A DNA stretch of 64,000 nucleotides from Meconema thalassinum (GCA_946902985.2 OX336398.1:237444362-237508361), one strand, 5' to 3'. Shown: positions 46,130 through 59,284, counted from the first letter of the stretch. Numbers and translations are program-made. The notes: generated by a model not told the origin, from the letters alone.

Positions 46130-46480
46130 GCCTCATTGTGTTGTGGCTAGTTCTCTTGGTTGTCACCGCGAAGGCCCGGGTTCGATTCCCAGCTCTGCCA
46201 AGAAGTTTAATTCTGGCCTGAGGGTTGCGCAAAAACTGAGAAGAGGCGAGTTCCAATCCCACCTCAGCCATCCTGGAAGTGGCTTTCTGTGGTTTCCCCA
46301 CTTCTATTCCAGGCGAATGCTTAATTAAGACCACAGCCGCCTCCTTCCTAATCATCATCTGAGTTACAACTACATACACTAATACATCCTTCACAATAAC
46401 ACCGGTTATCAGACAAATTCCACACACACCTAAGTACACGGGGCCACATGACCACAATGTCGCAAAGCCCTGAAATGAAT
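46130..46480 (+). mobile_element. tRNA-derived SINE 1
   Basis: B box GGGTTCGATTCCC near 46178, followed by ctctgccaagaagtttaatt, then the shared SINE body: ccatcctggaagtggctttc, gtggtttccccacttc, ccaggcgaatgc, ccacagccgcctccttcc. The body is common to the SINEs at 47225 and 63125, the heads differ. Confidence 0.75.
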
Positions 46481-46504
46481 CAAAAACAATATAATTTCTT
46501 TGGG

Positions 46505-46690
46505 TGGCTTGAACACTGCAGCCCCCTGTGGGTGGGGGTTTAGACTACACCCATGGTATCCTCTGGCTATCGTACAAGGCGACTAAAAGGAGCGACCTTG
46601 GCTATTCTTTGAGGCTTCCTACTTGACTTATGAATGCCCCCCCCCCTCCCCCCCCAAGAGTGGGAGGGATGGAATACACCCACAGGCAGA
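46505..46690. repeat. Dispersed repeat with GTGGGTGGGGGT / GCGACTAAAAGG block
   Basis: Contains gtgggtgggggtttagactac, tacaaggcgactaaaaggagc and, at 46636-46655, C runs. This is of the type repeated widely in large insect genomes, but only one copy is in the window, so its family is from memory of similar repeats. No coding. Confidence 0.45.
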
Positions 46691-47224
46691 GTTGGACGGT
46701 TGGCACACGTGCTGTGAAACAATTCTGGAAATATATATATATATATATTCTGGTGTAACAGTATGTTAATGTTGTAATAATTTCTAAAGGAGATACATTT
46801 TTCTTTACATTGCACTTTGTCAGTACATGTGTGTGTACTGTATATAGTTTCATGTAAAGTTTTTACATATTTGGTAGCTGCAATAATGTAAGTGCAGTGC
46901 TAGGCCATGGGACCTATCTTTCAGGTGACTGTTTTTGGATTTTTTTGGTCAGGTTTACCATTTTCAACATCCCCCAATGGCCTGGACGGTACCTCACTTC
47001 ATTCCAACTGCTTGGTCATATTCATTTATTTCATCCTTTTATCAGCTCCTTGCGATGTTGCCATCTACTACGACATCCGGCTGTACACATTGGCTAGGTG
47101 GAACCGCATCGACTTAAATTAATGCAATATTTCAATGGTGGTATTGTATTGGATGGCGGTTCACTGAAATCTTGTTTCAATTTTTATAGCAATTCATTGT
47201 ATCTCATCTCCTATCCCTCTGAAA

Positions 47225-47545
47225 GAATAATAATTAGGTGTAGGTATGCCGGCATCTAGAGCGCAGCGTTCGGCCATGGGCCCAAGCTCTCTGCTGACTC
47301 GGTGGACGTGGTTTCTAACCCCACTGTCGCCATCCTTGAAATGGTTTTCCGTGGTTTCCCATTTTCAACTCCAGGCAAATGCTGGGACGGTACCTTCTGA
47401 CAGGCCACGGCCGCTTCCTTCCACATCCTTGCCCAGTTTCATTAAATCATCTCTCATTCCGGTGCACAGGTCGCCCACGGGCGTTGACTAGAAAGACCTG
47501 TACTCGGCCTCTCAGGAGGCCACACGACAAAAAAGATGACGGGGT
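47225..47545 (+). mobile_element. SINE 2 (same body family)
   Basis: Body blocks ccatccttgaaatggttttcc, gtggtttcccattttcaa, ctccaggcaaatgctggg and ggccacggccgcttcc match SINEs 1 and 3. Its tRNA-like head (47235-47330) is decayed; the B box is not clear. Confidence 0.7.
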
Positions 47546-49829
47546 AGATATACGTGCACATGTTTTGAACTTCACCAGTCCTTCTTCAACAAAGCAACAA
47601 TGTCATCATTGCCTAACTTTAAAACGATTGATTTTAGCATTTAATGTGCACATTTCAAAACACACATGTTGTGAGATAATGAGTGAGGTTAAAGACCAAT
47701 GTAAATTTATATTTAAAGGGCATAGGGTATTTTCAAAATATTGACAACTTGTCTGTAGGACATACTCCTTCCCTTCTCTCTTTTAATACAATGAGCACAA
47801 TTATCCTGTGATGCAGATTTTTTCTGTGTATTTAACAGTAATATGATGTGGCTTCGTACATTTGGCCTGCAGGGGTCCTTTTAACATGCCCGAAACAGGA
47901 GGTTTTAATTGCCATTAAACTGAGATGGGGGTATTGAATGTAATAGGTAATGTGTTGCACCATTACGTTCAACCATATCTTCCAAATATCCCCTCCCTCT
48001 TATTTCTTGCAAGAAATGTTGCGTTAACTGGAATTGTGTTGCTTTACAGGCTGAAAATTGGTGTTCACCAAAAATAATCCTCTTTGAGTTTACAGCTTCT
48101 TCAGCCTGAGAATTGGTCGGAGCCAGCCAAGAGGTCTTCCTGCGTTGGAGTGTACTTGGCTGTGGGTGATCAGTTGTTTTCCACCGTCCTGCAGCGTAGC
48201 CGATTATCTGAGTGCAGCCCGGCATGGTCTTCCTCAATCCTGTCTCCAGTCGACTAAGCCATTGACGTTCACACATCAGAAGTTATGACTCACATGTGAA
48301 AGAATGTACAATGTGTACCATGAATGAACATAAATTAATAAATCAATTGACACTGTCTGGAAAATCAGCTTTCTCATTTCCTTGAAGACAATCCTCAACC
48401 CTGCCTATATTTTTTCTGTGGATACAGTTGAAAATCATTTAATCATTGAGGCCAAGTTGATTGTAATGAAATGACATTATTGGGCATATACAATTTATTT
48501 AGAGAAGGAGGTATAGCAGTCAAGAAATCAGCCATAGTTGCGTACTGGGTCGGAATAGGGGTGCGGTAATTTTGAGGTTATGGTACCTTAATATTGCAAA
48601 CTTGCATGAAACATCATGATTTATTTATTTTTATCGTTGAAACTTCAAAAAGACTATTCGCTTGTACTTAAACGTCTTAAAAGGGCTAAGCTACTGAAAA
48701 AAGTAGGACATAAAACGTCGTCAGTCCTTTTTTTCTTCACATCGTACCAACGTCATAGACCACAACGTACGTACAAAATTCAAGTTTACGGTGTCCGTTG
48801 CCTCTTAATATTCAATCTAAGTAATATGTTGGCGTTCAAAAAGAAAACATAGATGCTTTAAAGCAACAATAACGATGTCTATCCTGATTAATCAAACTCG
48901 ATTCGATTTCCTCTCATTTCGTAAGTTGGCTAACGTAGCCTACTCGACGAAAGCAACCTAGATCCTTCGGTCACTTATATTTCTTGCACAATATACGGTC
49001 AGTTATTGCATCTCAGTGGCGTTGGAATTCATCACGTGGTGCGCGCCATGTAACGCTATTTAGTAGCTTTGCGCACCATGTGCGTTTGAGTTGGAGCCCA
49101 AAATATGACGCAATCCCTGAATTTAACGGATCGCAGAAATAGCAGAGATTCCCTACTCTCAGCCCACGGCTGGAGTGAGGCCTCTTGCTTTGGGCTTAGA
49201 ATTGCCTGGCGGACGGGCAAACATTGCTCAAGCTGCATGTTCGTTATTAACTCTATAGGAGAAGAAAAGACAGTGATACATAGGCTTATAGGCAATCTTA
49301 ATTTCCACGCGCTTTGATAGAAAAAAGTAGGCTATTATAATAGATTTCAGCATAATATGGAAAATTCTCTTGTTGGATAGGCTATTAACTTCTAAGATCT
49401 TTTGCTTTTCAATGTTTTATGCAGAGATATGCAAACTTGAGCAACTTCTATGCTTTATTTTTCTGTCGGCGTATATAAATACATGTAGATTACCCTACAA
49501 TCATTTATGTAGCCTACATACATCAGTTAGTTATGGTTGTTTTAAGGGGCAGAACAGCAAGATCATCTGCCGCTATGCAAACAATAAACAAATCATCCAC
49601 AGGGACATTCCATTAAAGGATGGACATCAAGCCTTTCTTTCATATCGAGAGTATATTTTGCTTATTCTGATTGTGTTTGGTCTGGATTATTTGGGCAACA
49701 TTTTAATGTTTCCACTTTAACTTCAATTTATCACTAAATGTCATTCTGAAGTTTGATTCTAATAAAGTGTGTTTGTTGCAACAAAAATTACTCTTCTAAG
49801 GAAATTGTTCTTTTTACTTCTCCTTCTGC
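47546..49829. other. No gene seen
   Basis: Intergenic sequence between the divergent paralogues. Frames of 60-123 residues (for example 47905-48276 and 49370-49720) have no motif I recognise. Confidence 0.5.
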
Positions 49830-50815
49830 GCGAATATCTCACCTAGGACCACGCGGAATCAACACTTCTTGGCCTTGATTTTTGCCCAATAACTCTTCAT
49901 GCGCAACGATTGAGCGAGTCTTCGTTGCTGCGTCCAGACGTGTCTCGTAGGTCTTCTCTCTTCTGCCTCAAAACCCCGTGTATGAGTAATTTTCCTAATT
50001 TCCTCCCGATCCTTGAGATTGGGAAAACCTAATTCAGCCAAGTCCTTTTCCGCCTGTTTGGACCAATTGGACCTTGTTGCCTTTTTCTGCAAAAACGTAT
50101 AGATTTTATTTGTTGACCTAATTGGGTCCATTCTGTCCAAATGTCCCATGAATTGGATCCTTCTCATACGGATTGTGTCTGTGATTTTAGTAATTTTTAA
50201 ATAGATGTCAGCATTAGGTTTCGGAAGGTGAATTCCATCTTTAATTCTTGGTCCCAAATTTTTCGCATGATATTGCGTTCCTTAATCTCCAATGGATTTC
50301 TCAGTGTTTTATGTTGTAGATTAAGTGTCTCGACTGCATAAAGGGCTGCAGGCAAGATTACTGTTTTATAATGTTGAATTTTACAATTCCAAGAGAGGCA
50401 TATTTTGTTATAAACTTGTTTTGTCAAATGGAAAGCAGTTTCCATTTTCTGTAGTCTTGCTTCTTTAGCCTTTCTTTCGTTGCAAGTTTCATTGATCCAT
50501 TCGCCTAAATACTTGAAGTCTTTCACTCGGGAGATCTGACAATTACCGATGCGGAGTGAATTCGGAGCAGTTTTAATATAAGTCATAAATTATGTTTTGT
50601 CAAAAAAAAAATCCGTAAGCCGATTTTTGCTGCTTGTTCTTGGAGTAATTCAAGTTGTTTCTGGGCATCAGAAATGCTTGGAGCAATTAACGCCATGTCA
50701 TCCGCAAATGCCAAACAGTCTAGTGTTATCCCTTTGAGTTTTGGTCCTAGTCTATGGGATGGTGCACCAGCTCGTCTCCATTCCTTTTCACTATTATATA
50801 AAAACACATACACTC
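49830..50815 (-). pseudogene. RTE-like LINE fragment, RT motif C to C-terminus
   Basis: Three minus-strand frames: 50583-50813 (LDCLAFADDMALIA, the catalytic FADD), 50197-50586 (VKDFKYLGEWINE, QHYKTVILPAALYAVETL, ERNIMRKIW) and 49859-50257 (MRRIQFMGHLDRM, RPTRHVWTQQRR). It resembles the corresponding part of the intact LINE at 13169-16294 (CLAFADDIAIL, FKYLGE, FYGHIIRM) but is a different, more decayed family. Its 5' part is lost and a frameshift lies near 50585. Confidence 0.75.
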
Positions 50816-50940
50816 AGCAAACCGTAACTCATATCACAGTTCAGAGTTCCAGTCCCTAGAGAATGAGGATATAACAACTGGAAAGGGTCATGGTAGGCTG
50901 GAAAAGGAAGTATACCGTACTCTAGCCTCTGAAATATAAC

Positions 50941-51143
50941 TGTTACAAATAAATTATTCAACTCATGTCTACAATTCAAGAACAATCACTTTTATTTGTA
51001 CCCAAAGAGCATCACTATCCAGTCATTACATCCTGTTACTCAAGACCTGTTCCATCTTGCTCATCAATGCCCCAAGGGTGACAACTTATTCAAATTTAAT
51101 TACAGAAATACATTCACAAAATTACAGAAACACATTCACAACA
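50941..51143 (-). repeat. BEL/Pao 3' LTR
   Basis: 203 bp, TG...CA borders (TGTTACAAAT...ATTCACAACA on the plus strand), matching 59285-59490 with scattered differences such as aacaatcac/aataatcac. It is the 3' LTR because the element reads on the minus strand. Next to it, at 51144-51158, lies the polypurine tract cccaaggtgggagaa (minus strand). Confidence 0.88.
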
Positions 51144-51180
51144 TTCTCCCACCTTGGGTAGATTATTGGCTGAGGAATAA

Positions 51181-54125
51181 CCCACCCACCAAGGGAAGAT
51201 GATTAAGAAAAGGAGATGGGTTTCGGACTGGAGAAAAAGGATAGAGAAATGGGATGAGAGTCCCACAAAAGTTATAAATTTAGCTGTAAATACACTCAGA
51301 GGCGGTTGCCACCGCAAATCCGCTCTCGGATACCTAAAGTGGGTAAGAGCTTGGTCCAAGCTGACGGGAAACACAGCTAGAACTTGGGCGGTTTGCAAGG
51401 GAGTGGATTTAGTGTAATCCCTCTCAAGCATGTATCTGAGTACTCTGGGGAAGAGTGATGGTCTGGCAAGACTGAGAGTAACAAATTTATTGTATGCCTG
51501 TTCAAAGCAATTCGTTTTTGAAAAGTAATTCGAAGAATACCAATGATTTGAATCAGGTTTGGTATTTCCAATGTTCAAAGTTATGGAGTTCCTGAAAAAG
51601 CGACCAAGTGCTTCCAAGAAGGAAAATAATAAAAGATTATAACTTGGGGAGTAATTTTGGTAAATGAACCAATGGTTGCATTTGGAAATGGCTAAGCTTT
51701 TACTCAGCGAGGAGCCGGCTAAAAGTTTAGACAAAGAGAAACACTTATCATTTAGAAAACTGACCATAAGTTTTCGGAGAGGATCTCCACAAGCAGGTAG
51801 CTGGCGTAGCGAGCTTTACTTGCCTTACTGGCCCGTTAGAATTAGCTATTAAAGCTAAAAGAAACTTTAATGAGGTCACCACTAAGAGTTCTTGCTCAAA
51901 TGCAACAAGTGGTGAAAGCCCTATTAATGGATTTAATGGCATTTAGTCGGGAGAGCCAAGGAAGACAGGATTTTGACTAACCGTTGTATTAGAAAAATGA
52001 GAAAGCGAAAAAAATTCGTAATTTATTTAACAATTCAAGAGAAGTTGATAACTTTAACAAATGTATAATATCTTTTTGACAAATATAGATCGTTTAAACT
52101 TTTTAACAAATGGGGTCGCAGACCTCCTAACATTTAGAGATTGCTCCAGGCAAACAACAATTTATGAGGTTTTGAACCTTATATATATACTAAAATCTTT
52201 GTAAGATTTGAAAAAGACAAATGAAATGCTTAAAGTTTAAACATCAAATTGAGTACAAGGAGTGTACTTTAAAGAATTTACAAGTAATTATTTTAGAAAA
52301 GGTTACAACTTCGAAAATAACAAAAAAAAGAAGGAAGTGAGTAAATGATGAAGAAGTTCCTATTACTTCTTATGTTTATGCAGAATTACCGTTAGTTATT
52401 ATGCAAATAAGGGCAGGTCACTTACTGTGAAACCTGACGCAAAGATCAACAAGGAAGGTTCTAGACTTCCTGTATATAGATAGGAATCACGAACCAAATG
52501 GAGCAGTTTCCATTTCGTGAGACCTAGAAATAACCCACTCAAGAGTTGAAAGTATTGTATTCTCTCATTAGAAGGGAGAAACAATGTAAGTTTAAAACGT
52601 GTGCTAGACACGTAGTTACGCAGAACTTAATTAATTACACATAAGAAAAAATGGGAGGGCACATCTATAGATTGACACCTCGTTGAAACAGACCTGAATT
52701 TAAAAGTTTATTACGGATTGTTAGTAAGAGGTTTAGGAAAGAGAAATTGGGATTGAGGAAAAATGTTCATGGCCTTATTTAAATGTAAACGGACGATCGC
52801 GACGCGGAAGAAATGCTGAGAGAACACTGTTTATCACTATAGTTCGTTGAATAAATGAAAAGTTCACTATAGAAACACGAAAGTTTATGGCAAAGAAAGT
52901 TATTTCAATCTGTAAAAATGACTGGTTGCACTAGATGAACAAAAGTCTATTGCTGGAGAAAATGGTGGATTACAGTTAAATGCGCCATAGAGCATCCAAC
53001 GGTGGAAGAAAATTCACTATTGAGCTTTAATTAAGAAGTGAGATTCTTCAATTTAAATAGTATTCTCACAAGTTAGTGAAAATTACATGACGGCAGGACG
53101 TGTAGATAAATACAAGATCTGGAAGGTTCCAGAACGATCTTAGTAGAAGAATGGGGCCAAAAATTAATCCAACGGTGGAGCGAGCTTAGTATTTTACAGA
53201 CTGCGGGTATCAGATAATATCCCACGTAGTGAGAAGATTTCTCAATTAAATAGCTTAAGAAAGGCTACTTTCTATTAAGGTTGGCTTAGACAGACAAAAG
53301 CTCAACATGGCAAATCCCACGAAGAATGATTTTTGCCCCAAAATAAGTAATCTCACGCTGTCTATAAAATATTAGTTAAAAGCATGTATAAGTTAAAACC
53401 ATGAAGATGAGGTTAAAACTTGAAGTTTGTACTTAACTTGATTTCATGTCGAAGGTGGAGTTCCCCTTGACGATATCTAATGTGCCAACATGGCGTAGAA
53501 CATAGAGAGTGTCTCTTGGTTTGAGGAGACGGGCTCGAGTTGAGCCTTAACTGACCGAGTCAACTGCCGACTTAGAAGTGAGACCTGCTCAGCGGAGCAC
53601 GGAGGGTCCAAGGAAGGGGAAAAGAGTGGGGGGTAGGAGACAAAAGGAGAACATATAAACATTGCCAACATTATAACAAAAAAAAATATTTTCTCTTGAT
53701 GAGCTGGTCTTCAAAGAGTTGATAGTAGGCGATACTAGCGCAGCATGATGAGTGAAAAAGTAGACGTAGTCCTCTTGCTCAAGGAGAAAATAGCTGGCGA
53801 TGGCAGCAAAATCTGGTGGCCAGATAGATAAGTAAGTCTTCTTGCACCAGGAAGAGTTGAAGAGCTTCAGAGTTTCGCTGCTAGATAACGCTAGGTGGGT
53901 CACAGAAGATATATATCTAGAACAGACTCATAAAAGATATAAGAGACCTGATCAACAAAGAGAAAATAGAAGATCACTGTTGGTGTTTGATTAGAAAGGA
54001 AGAAATAGACATGCAAAGAGCATTAAAAATTAGACTCTCACGTACCGTGTATTCAAAGAATACACCACACCTTGAAACGGTAGTTTTCAACTAAATAACT
54101 AAATGCACAAAATAATACAAAACAT
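51181..54125. mobile_element. 2,945-bp insertion of unknown type in the BEL/Pao 3' end, 8-bp direct repeat
   Basis: aggaataa occurs at 51173-51180 and 54126-54133. Removing what lies between leaves only about 60 bp from the pol stop to the polypurine tract, as expected in BEL/Pao, so this is an insertion. Ends are cccacccaccaag and aatacaaaacat, with neither terminal inverted repeats nor TG...CA. It contains a repeated block atccaacggtgga (52994, 53168). No transposase or RT is seen; the frames at 51114-51767 and 53589-53903 match nothing. It might be a non-autonomous element or a decayed retroelement. Confidence 0.65.
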
Positions 54126-54152
54126 AGGAATAAATATGGAATTAACAAAAAT

Positions 54153-57100
54153 TTACAAATTCAGTTTGGTTGGCCTTTTAACAACTCTGCCCCTTCTTGT
54201 CAGAGCAACAGCATCACTCTCAACTAATTGAGGGGGGTTACTAGAGTCACAATCAGACACCAAGTCAACAGCATTGGGACCACACAAAGAACCATCACTA
54301 TTTTCATAAGGAGATCCAATCTCCATCAAGCACAAACGTTGGACTGGTCGCAACAACTCACTCTTAACTGATTTTACCTTTGCAACTCTAGTTACTCCAT
54401 CCTTACCAGGGAAGATCACAAGCACTCGAGCCAATTCCCAATCAATTCTTTTCTTTTGGTCAGACACAACCCATACAACATCTCCCACCCTGACATTCTT
54501 AGAAGACTTAGCAGTGTTTAACATCAGGGACCCTAGGTATTCCTGACGAAAACGTTCTTTTAGGTTTATCCTAACCTCAGCTACATATGTCACCCTAGCC
54601 GTCAAGATCAGGCACCTTTGTCTCCAACTGCTCCTGCAAAAACATAGCAGGCGTTATTGGTCTCAACTCATTAACATCTTCAGACATGTAGATAATGGGA
54701 CGCGCATTCATAACAGCCTCAATCTCGGTAATCAAGGTCATTCGTACTAGTACACAAAGATTCAACAACGCACGACCAAGGGATATTTTCAACAGTCTTT
54801 TCATCACCCCTATAAGCCGATCAAAAAATCCACCCCACCAAGCAACTGTGGGAACATTATATAGCCACTGAATTTTCAATTCACGTTCAACTGTAGTCTG
54901 CTTAATGAGATTCCAAACTCCTACAAAGTTAGTACCGTTATCACTGTTCATAGCTGTGATTCTGCCTCGTCTGGCGATCATTCTTCGAAGAGCATGTAAA
55001 AACCACTCTGTAGAGAGCGACTCTACCACTTCAAGATGGACTGCACGGTATACAGCACAGGTGAACAAGACAATCCAAACCCTAGTACCATCTTTTTATG
55101 AAAAGAGGTCCAGCCAAATTGACTCCGCATACTTGGAACACTTTTCCAAGATTTACACGGTTATTAGGTACCGGTAACCCGACAGGTGGCGTTCTCACTG
55201 GTTGGGCTTTGTGCCTAAGACAACGATCACATTTACTAACAACAAGTAGGGCTAATCGTCTACCTCTTACTATCCAGTATTCTTCTCTCAGGGCTCCTAA
55301 CACAGTACTTGCTCCAGCATGGTGCATTTTCTCATGACATTCTACCACCATGGGCTCCACTAGTTCACACTGAGGTAGTAAAATGGGTTCCTTGAACATG
55401 GGTGTGAACTCGTCAGATAATAATTTAGTACGAACTCGAATCAAGCCATCATCATCATTTTTATTTTTAAATTATTTTTATCTAAAGGGTAACTACTTTG
55501 AATCCACCGTACTAATTTTAATTCAGCATGTCGTACTTCTTTGCCAGTCAACTCCTCTCCACAGTTTGAACATTTCCCAGTAGCTTTCTCAAGAAATCGG
55601 TAGATCCAACCAACAACACGCACATTTTTCGAGAAGGAAGCAAAGTGAGTGAACATGTTTTCTCTTACATGCCTGTGTTGTACAAATTAACAGCCGTTTT
55701 CTTAGATTCCTCTTCCGTAGGGGCAATTTTCACAGTTAACCACTTGTTCTCATTCTCTAGGAGCCACTGAGGAACCTCCCACCGTTTTGATGCAACAAAT
55801 TCTGACAACAAGCATCCTCGGCTGAGTATATCAGCAGGATTACAATCACCAGGAACAAATCGCCACTGCTCGGGTGGCGTCAACTGGTGGATTTCCTTTA
55901 CCCGGTTTCCAACAAAGGTCTTCCACACACCTTTCTTGATCCAGTAAAGAACAATCATTGAATCAGACCAGTACACAATGTTAGAAATATTAGTCGATTT
56001 ACTAATAACAGAACCAAGCCTTGCTGCAAGTGTTGCCGCTACAAGCTCTTTACGAGGGATTGACATGTCTTCCATTGGTGCAACTCTGGACTTAGCTAAA
56101 ACAAATTGAACTTTAAAGCCATCTTTGTTTTCATAACTCATAAAAGCACAAGTGCCCAGTCCAAGGAGACTGGCATCACTGAATACCTGTAAACAAGCTG
56201 TCTCAGAGACACCTCTTAAACATCTAGGCACCAAAATGCTGTCAATCAAATCAACTTCAGTAAGGCACTGCGAGCACTTCATTTGAATTTCTTTTGGAAG
56301 GGGTGTGTCCCAGTGTAGTTTGAGCTTAAATACCATTTGCAATGCAATTTTAAATGGAGTAAAGGTGCTAATAACAAACCCAATGGATCAAACACCCTAC
56401 TTATAATCGACAGCAATTTCTTCCTAGTTAATTCATTGATTTTCTCTCTTGGATCGAAGCTAAAGTTGCATCCCAACAGTTCATCTAAAGCATGCCATTT
56501 GACACCTAAGACATTTTGTGTCACATCATCTCCTGACAAAACCCACCAACGGAGTTGGAAACTGGCTTGAGACATGACAGTTGTAGCTTCGGACACAAGT
56601 TCCTTGGCATCACTCAGGGACTGAAATGAACAAAGGCAATCATCCATGTAAAATGAAGTTTTTAGTCTTTCAACTAAGTCACCACTTAGAGTATTCAAAT
56701 GATGAGTGAAGGTGGCATTCAGAAAAAATGGGCTACACACAACTCCAAAAACTACACGACAGTGACGCAGCGTTATAATATGCCCATCACGCCACCACAA
56801 GAATTTTAACATTTCTCGATCTTCAGGGTTCAGTACAATCATTAAGAAAGCCTGTTTTATGTCTCCCACAACACCGACCTCCTGTAACCTGAAACGTAAT
56901 AGGATAGGTACAATACTAGCAATCAAGTTGGGTCCCGTTGCTAAACAATCATTTAGAGAGACGTTTCCAATACTTTTCACCGATGCATCAAAGATTGGGC
57001 GGATTTTAGTTGTTTTCCTATAATTTATAACTGGTCGGTGAGGTAGAAAGTGCCCTATATATTCATCAGATGTTATTTCAATAATCCCATCTGTTTCCCA

Positions 57101-57905
57101 TTGTTTAAAAATAGTATAATACGCATCATAGAGTACATTGTTATCTAAACGGCTTACTCTTGATTTCAGACTTCTTTCATCTATTTCACGATTAGTGGGA
57201 AGAGGGGGGTGCTCATCAATCCAGGGCAATGTTACTACATACCGACAGTTTTCACCTTCGAAACGAATTGTGTCTTCAAAATTTCGCAAACATCTATCAT
57301 CTACGTCCGCCTTCTTTGTTTCTGTCTGTTTCTCAATTCCAATAACTTCTAAGTCCCATAATGGATGGTGTAAATTGAGCAAAGAGGTCACAAAGTTTGT
57401 CATACTGCTTACATCTTGCCTCTCTGTGGTACCCAGGAGACACCATCCAAGCTTCGTCTCAAATGCTAACAGCTTAGAGTCAATACATTTCACACCTGTG
57501 ACAAGTTCGCCCATAACATCCGCTCCTAACAACACATCAATAGGTCGGTTAACTCCATCATCTGTCAATGTAATACCATGTGCAGTCACCTTCCGTAACA
57601 AATGCGGATCATTCACAGGTGGTATCAAACCACAAATCTTCTTCTCCCTAAGTGCCTTAAGAACAAAACTGTTATCACCCTGTAAGCTAGTTAGTTCAAT
57701 TTCATGAATTGGATGAGATATTTCAGACGACACACTCCCACCAAACAGCATATGACAAATATTTTCACGACCACATTCAATCAAACCCAATTTTTCACAT
57801 ATAGCTTCAGAAATATATCTGCGGTGTGAAGCAGTATCTAGTAATATTCGAACAGTGACACCACGCAATTTTGCTACTAATGTTTTTAAAATGACAGTTC
57901 CACTA
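54153..57905 (-). pseudogene. BEL/Pao pol: protease, RT, RNase H, integrase (frameshifted)
   Basis: Minus-strand frames in order. 56279-57868: aspartic protease RILLDTASHRRYI, then RT with GDIKQAFLMI (motif A), FGVVCSPFFLNA and FYMDDCLCSF (catalytic YMDD). 55665-56342: RNase H, LQVFSDASLLGLG, SIPRKELVAATLAARL, YWSDSMIVLYWI, CNPADILSRG. 55082-55656: integrase zinc region, HEKMHHAGAS, CDRCLRHKAQPV. 54595-55068: catalytic core, SDNGTNFVG and RLIGVMKRLLK. 54153-54605: C-terminal domain, VRVGDVVWVVSD and TRRGRVVKRP, ending at a stop. The protease reads D-T-A-S where D-S/T-G is usual. Frameshifts at about 56300, 55660, 55440, 55070 and 54600 make it inactive. Confidence 0.9.
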
Positions 57906-57919
57906 GGCCCTGCAAATAA

Positions 57920-59199
57920 CTATGCTGTTCCGCTGGGTTCACCAACACACATGATACCATAGTGCCTCCCTTTACATTTACCACAATCTATTCTTTTCCT
58001 ACACTGCTGTCTCGAGTGACCTCCCTGCAAGCATGCAAAACAAGCTCGTTTTTCTTTTACAGTTTTACGACGGTCCTCAACCGACATTTCTTTAGAACAC
58101 TTGTAAGAGGGATGGTTCTCATTACAAAACAAACAGGTTAGGGTTACTTTGTGGTGGTCGTCCTGTTTGCTGATAACTTACCCGATTCTGCCTGACAGTA
58201 GGAGTGAAAGAAACGAGAGCTGCTGCTGTTGGCTCTGTTCTGGGCCCAGTGAATTTATCAACCTCATTCGCCTTAGCATGATAACGTAGTATTTGTTCAC
58301 TCTCGGCTTCTTTACCCAGAAAACACAAAAGTTTATCAATTTTATTACCTCCATCGTCGTCCTCATCTGCTGCTCTTCTTTCCCATATTTTCAGAACGTC
58401 AATGGGGAGACATTCTTCAATGAGTGGAACTGAGATTGCTGCCCTATCAGAATTCATGCCTAATGTTTCTAGGGATCTCAACTTAGTACTTATATTATCA
58501 CACAGGTCAGTCATAGATAAATCTCAGCCAACCAATTGCAACAAATCTTTATACATACAATTTATAACAAACTCATCTTTACCAAAACGATTCTTTAAAT
58601 GTTCCAAGACTTATAATACTTCTCACTTGTGTGTGGATAACTGTCAACTAACTTCTTAGCCTGTCCCTTCACTGACATTTTCAAGTAAATAAACTTATCA
58701 ACATTCGTAATGTTAGAATCCTCCTGAATCCTTTGAAATTGTGTCCAAAAATTTATCCAGTTACCTGGACCCAAGTCGAATACCTCAAGCGTGAAATTTG
58801 GTAGCCTTAACCTCTCTGACGACATGGATGACGACGCCGAAGCCACGTTGCTCTGTACGCTGAAATTATCTCCTGCATCAACACAACTGGCAACACTAGA
58901 TTTTAATCCTTCCACTTTATCCTCGGCTTCAAGACGTTCTTTCAGAAGGTCTTCATGAACGGTAACACAGTGGATTGTTGCTTCTATACAGGCATCCTCG
59001 TTTCCGTCAACATTCAACAACTCGTTCAAGATGCTTTCGTCCAATTCTTTTAAGGTAAGGTATCCGCAATTGTTCGGAGAGTATTTGTTTTCACACGCAA
59101 TTTTTGCAAATCGATATCAACTCCGACCGCTCCAATAGCTTTCGTCGCACTTGCCTGATACGCACTTCTCTTCTTTTTCAATTTTTCAATCGTGGCCAT
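57920..59199 (-). pseudogene. BEL/Pao gag with three CCHC zinc knuckles (frameshifted)
   Basis: The ATG at 59199 opens MATIEKLKKKRSAYQASATK. Frames 59050, 58595-59044, 58122-58514 and 57920-58132 follow. The middle carries the capsid-like block VSRLxLPNFTLEVFDLG-type region with WINFWTQFQRI and VDKFIYLKMSVKGQAKKLVD. Near 58110-58140 is CLFCNENHPSYKC (C-x2-C-x3-H-x4-C), near 58030 CFACLQGGHSRQQC and near 57965 CGKCKGRHYGIMC, three zinc knuckles that bind RNA. Frame breaks occur near 59047, 58590 and 58120. Confidence 0.85.
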
Positions 59200-59266
59200 C
59201 CCAAGGCAATAAATTAAAAACAAAACAGGGCAGTTGTTTACCAAACCAACTTTTTCAATAAAGTCC

Positions 59267-59284
59267 TGTCAATGGTCGCCAAAA
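59267..59284 (-). promoter_or_regulatory. BEL/Pao primer-binding site
   Basis: Directly inside the 5' LTR, the minus strand reads ttttGGCGACCATTGACAGG. A TGGCGAC...GACAGG primer-binding site is usual in BEL/Pao elements, complementary to a tRNA 3' end. It fixes the element's direction. Confidence 0.7.

Noticed and set aside
51114..51767. 217-residue minus-strand frame as an env or accessory gene of the BEL/Pao element
   Set aside because: It straddles the LTR/insertion border, lacks a signal peptide or transmembrane pattern typical of env, and falls mostly in the inserted DNA.
57138..57707. 189-residue plus-strand frame
   Set aside because: Antisense shadow of the BEL/Pao pol frame.
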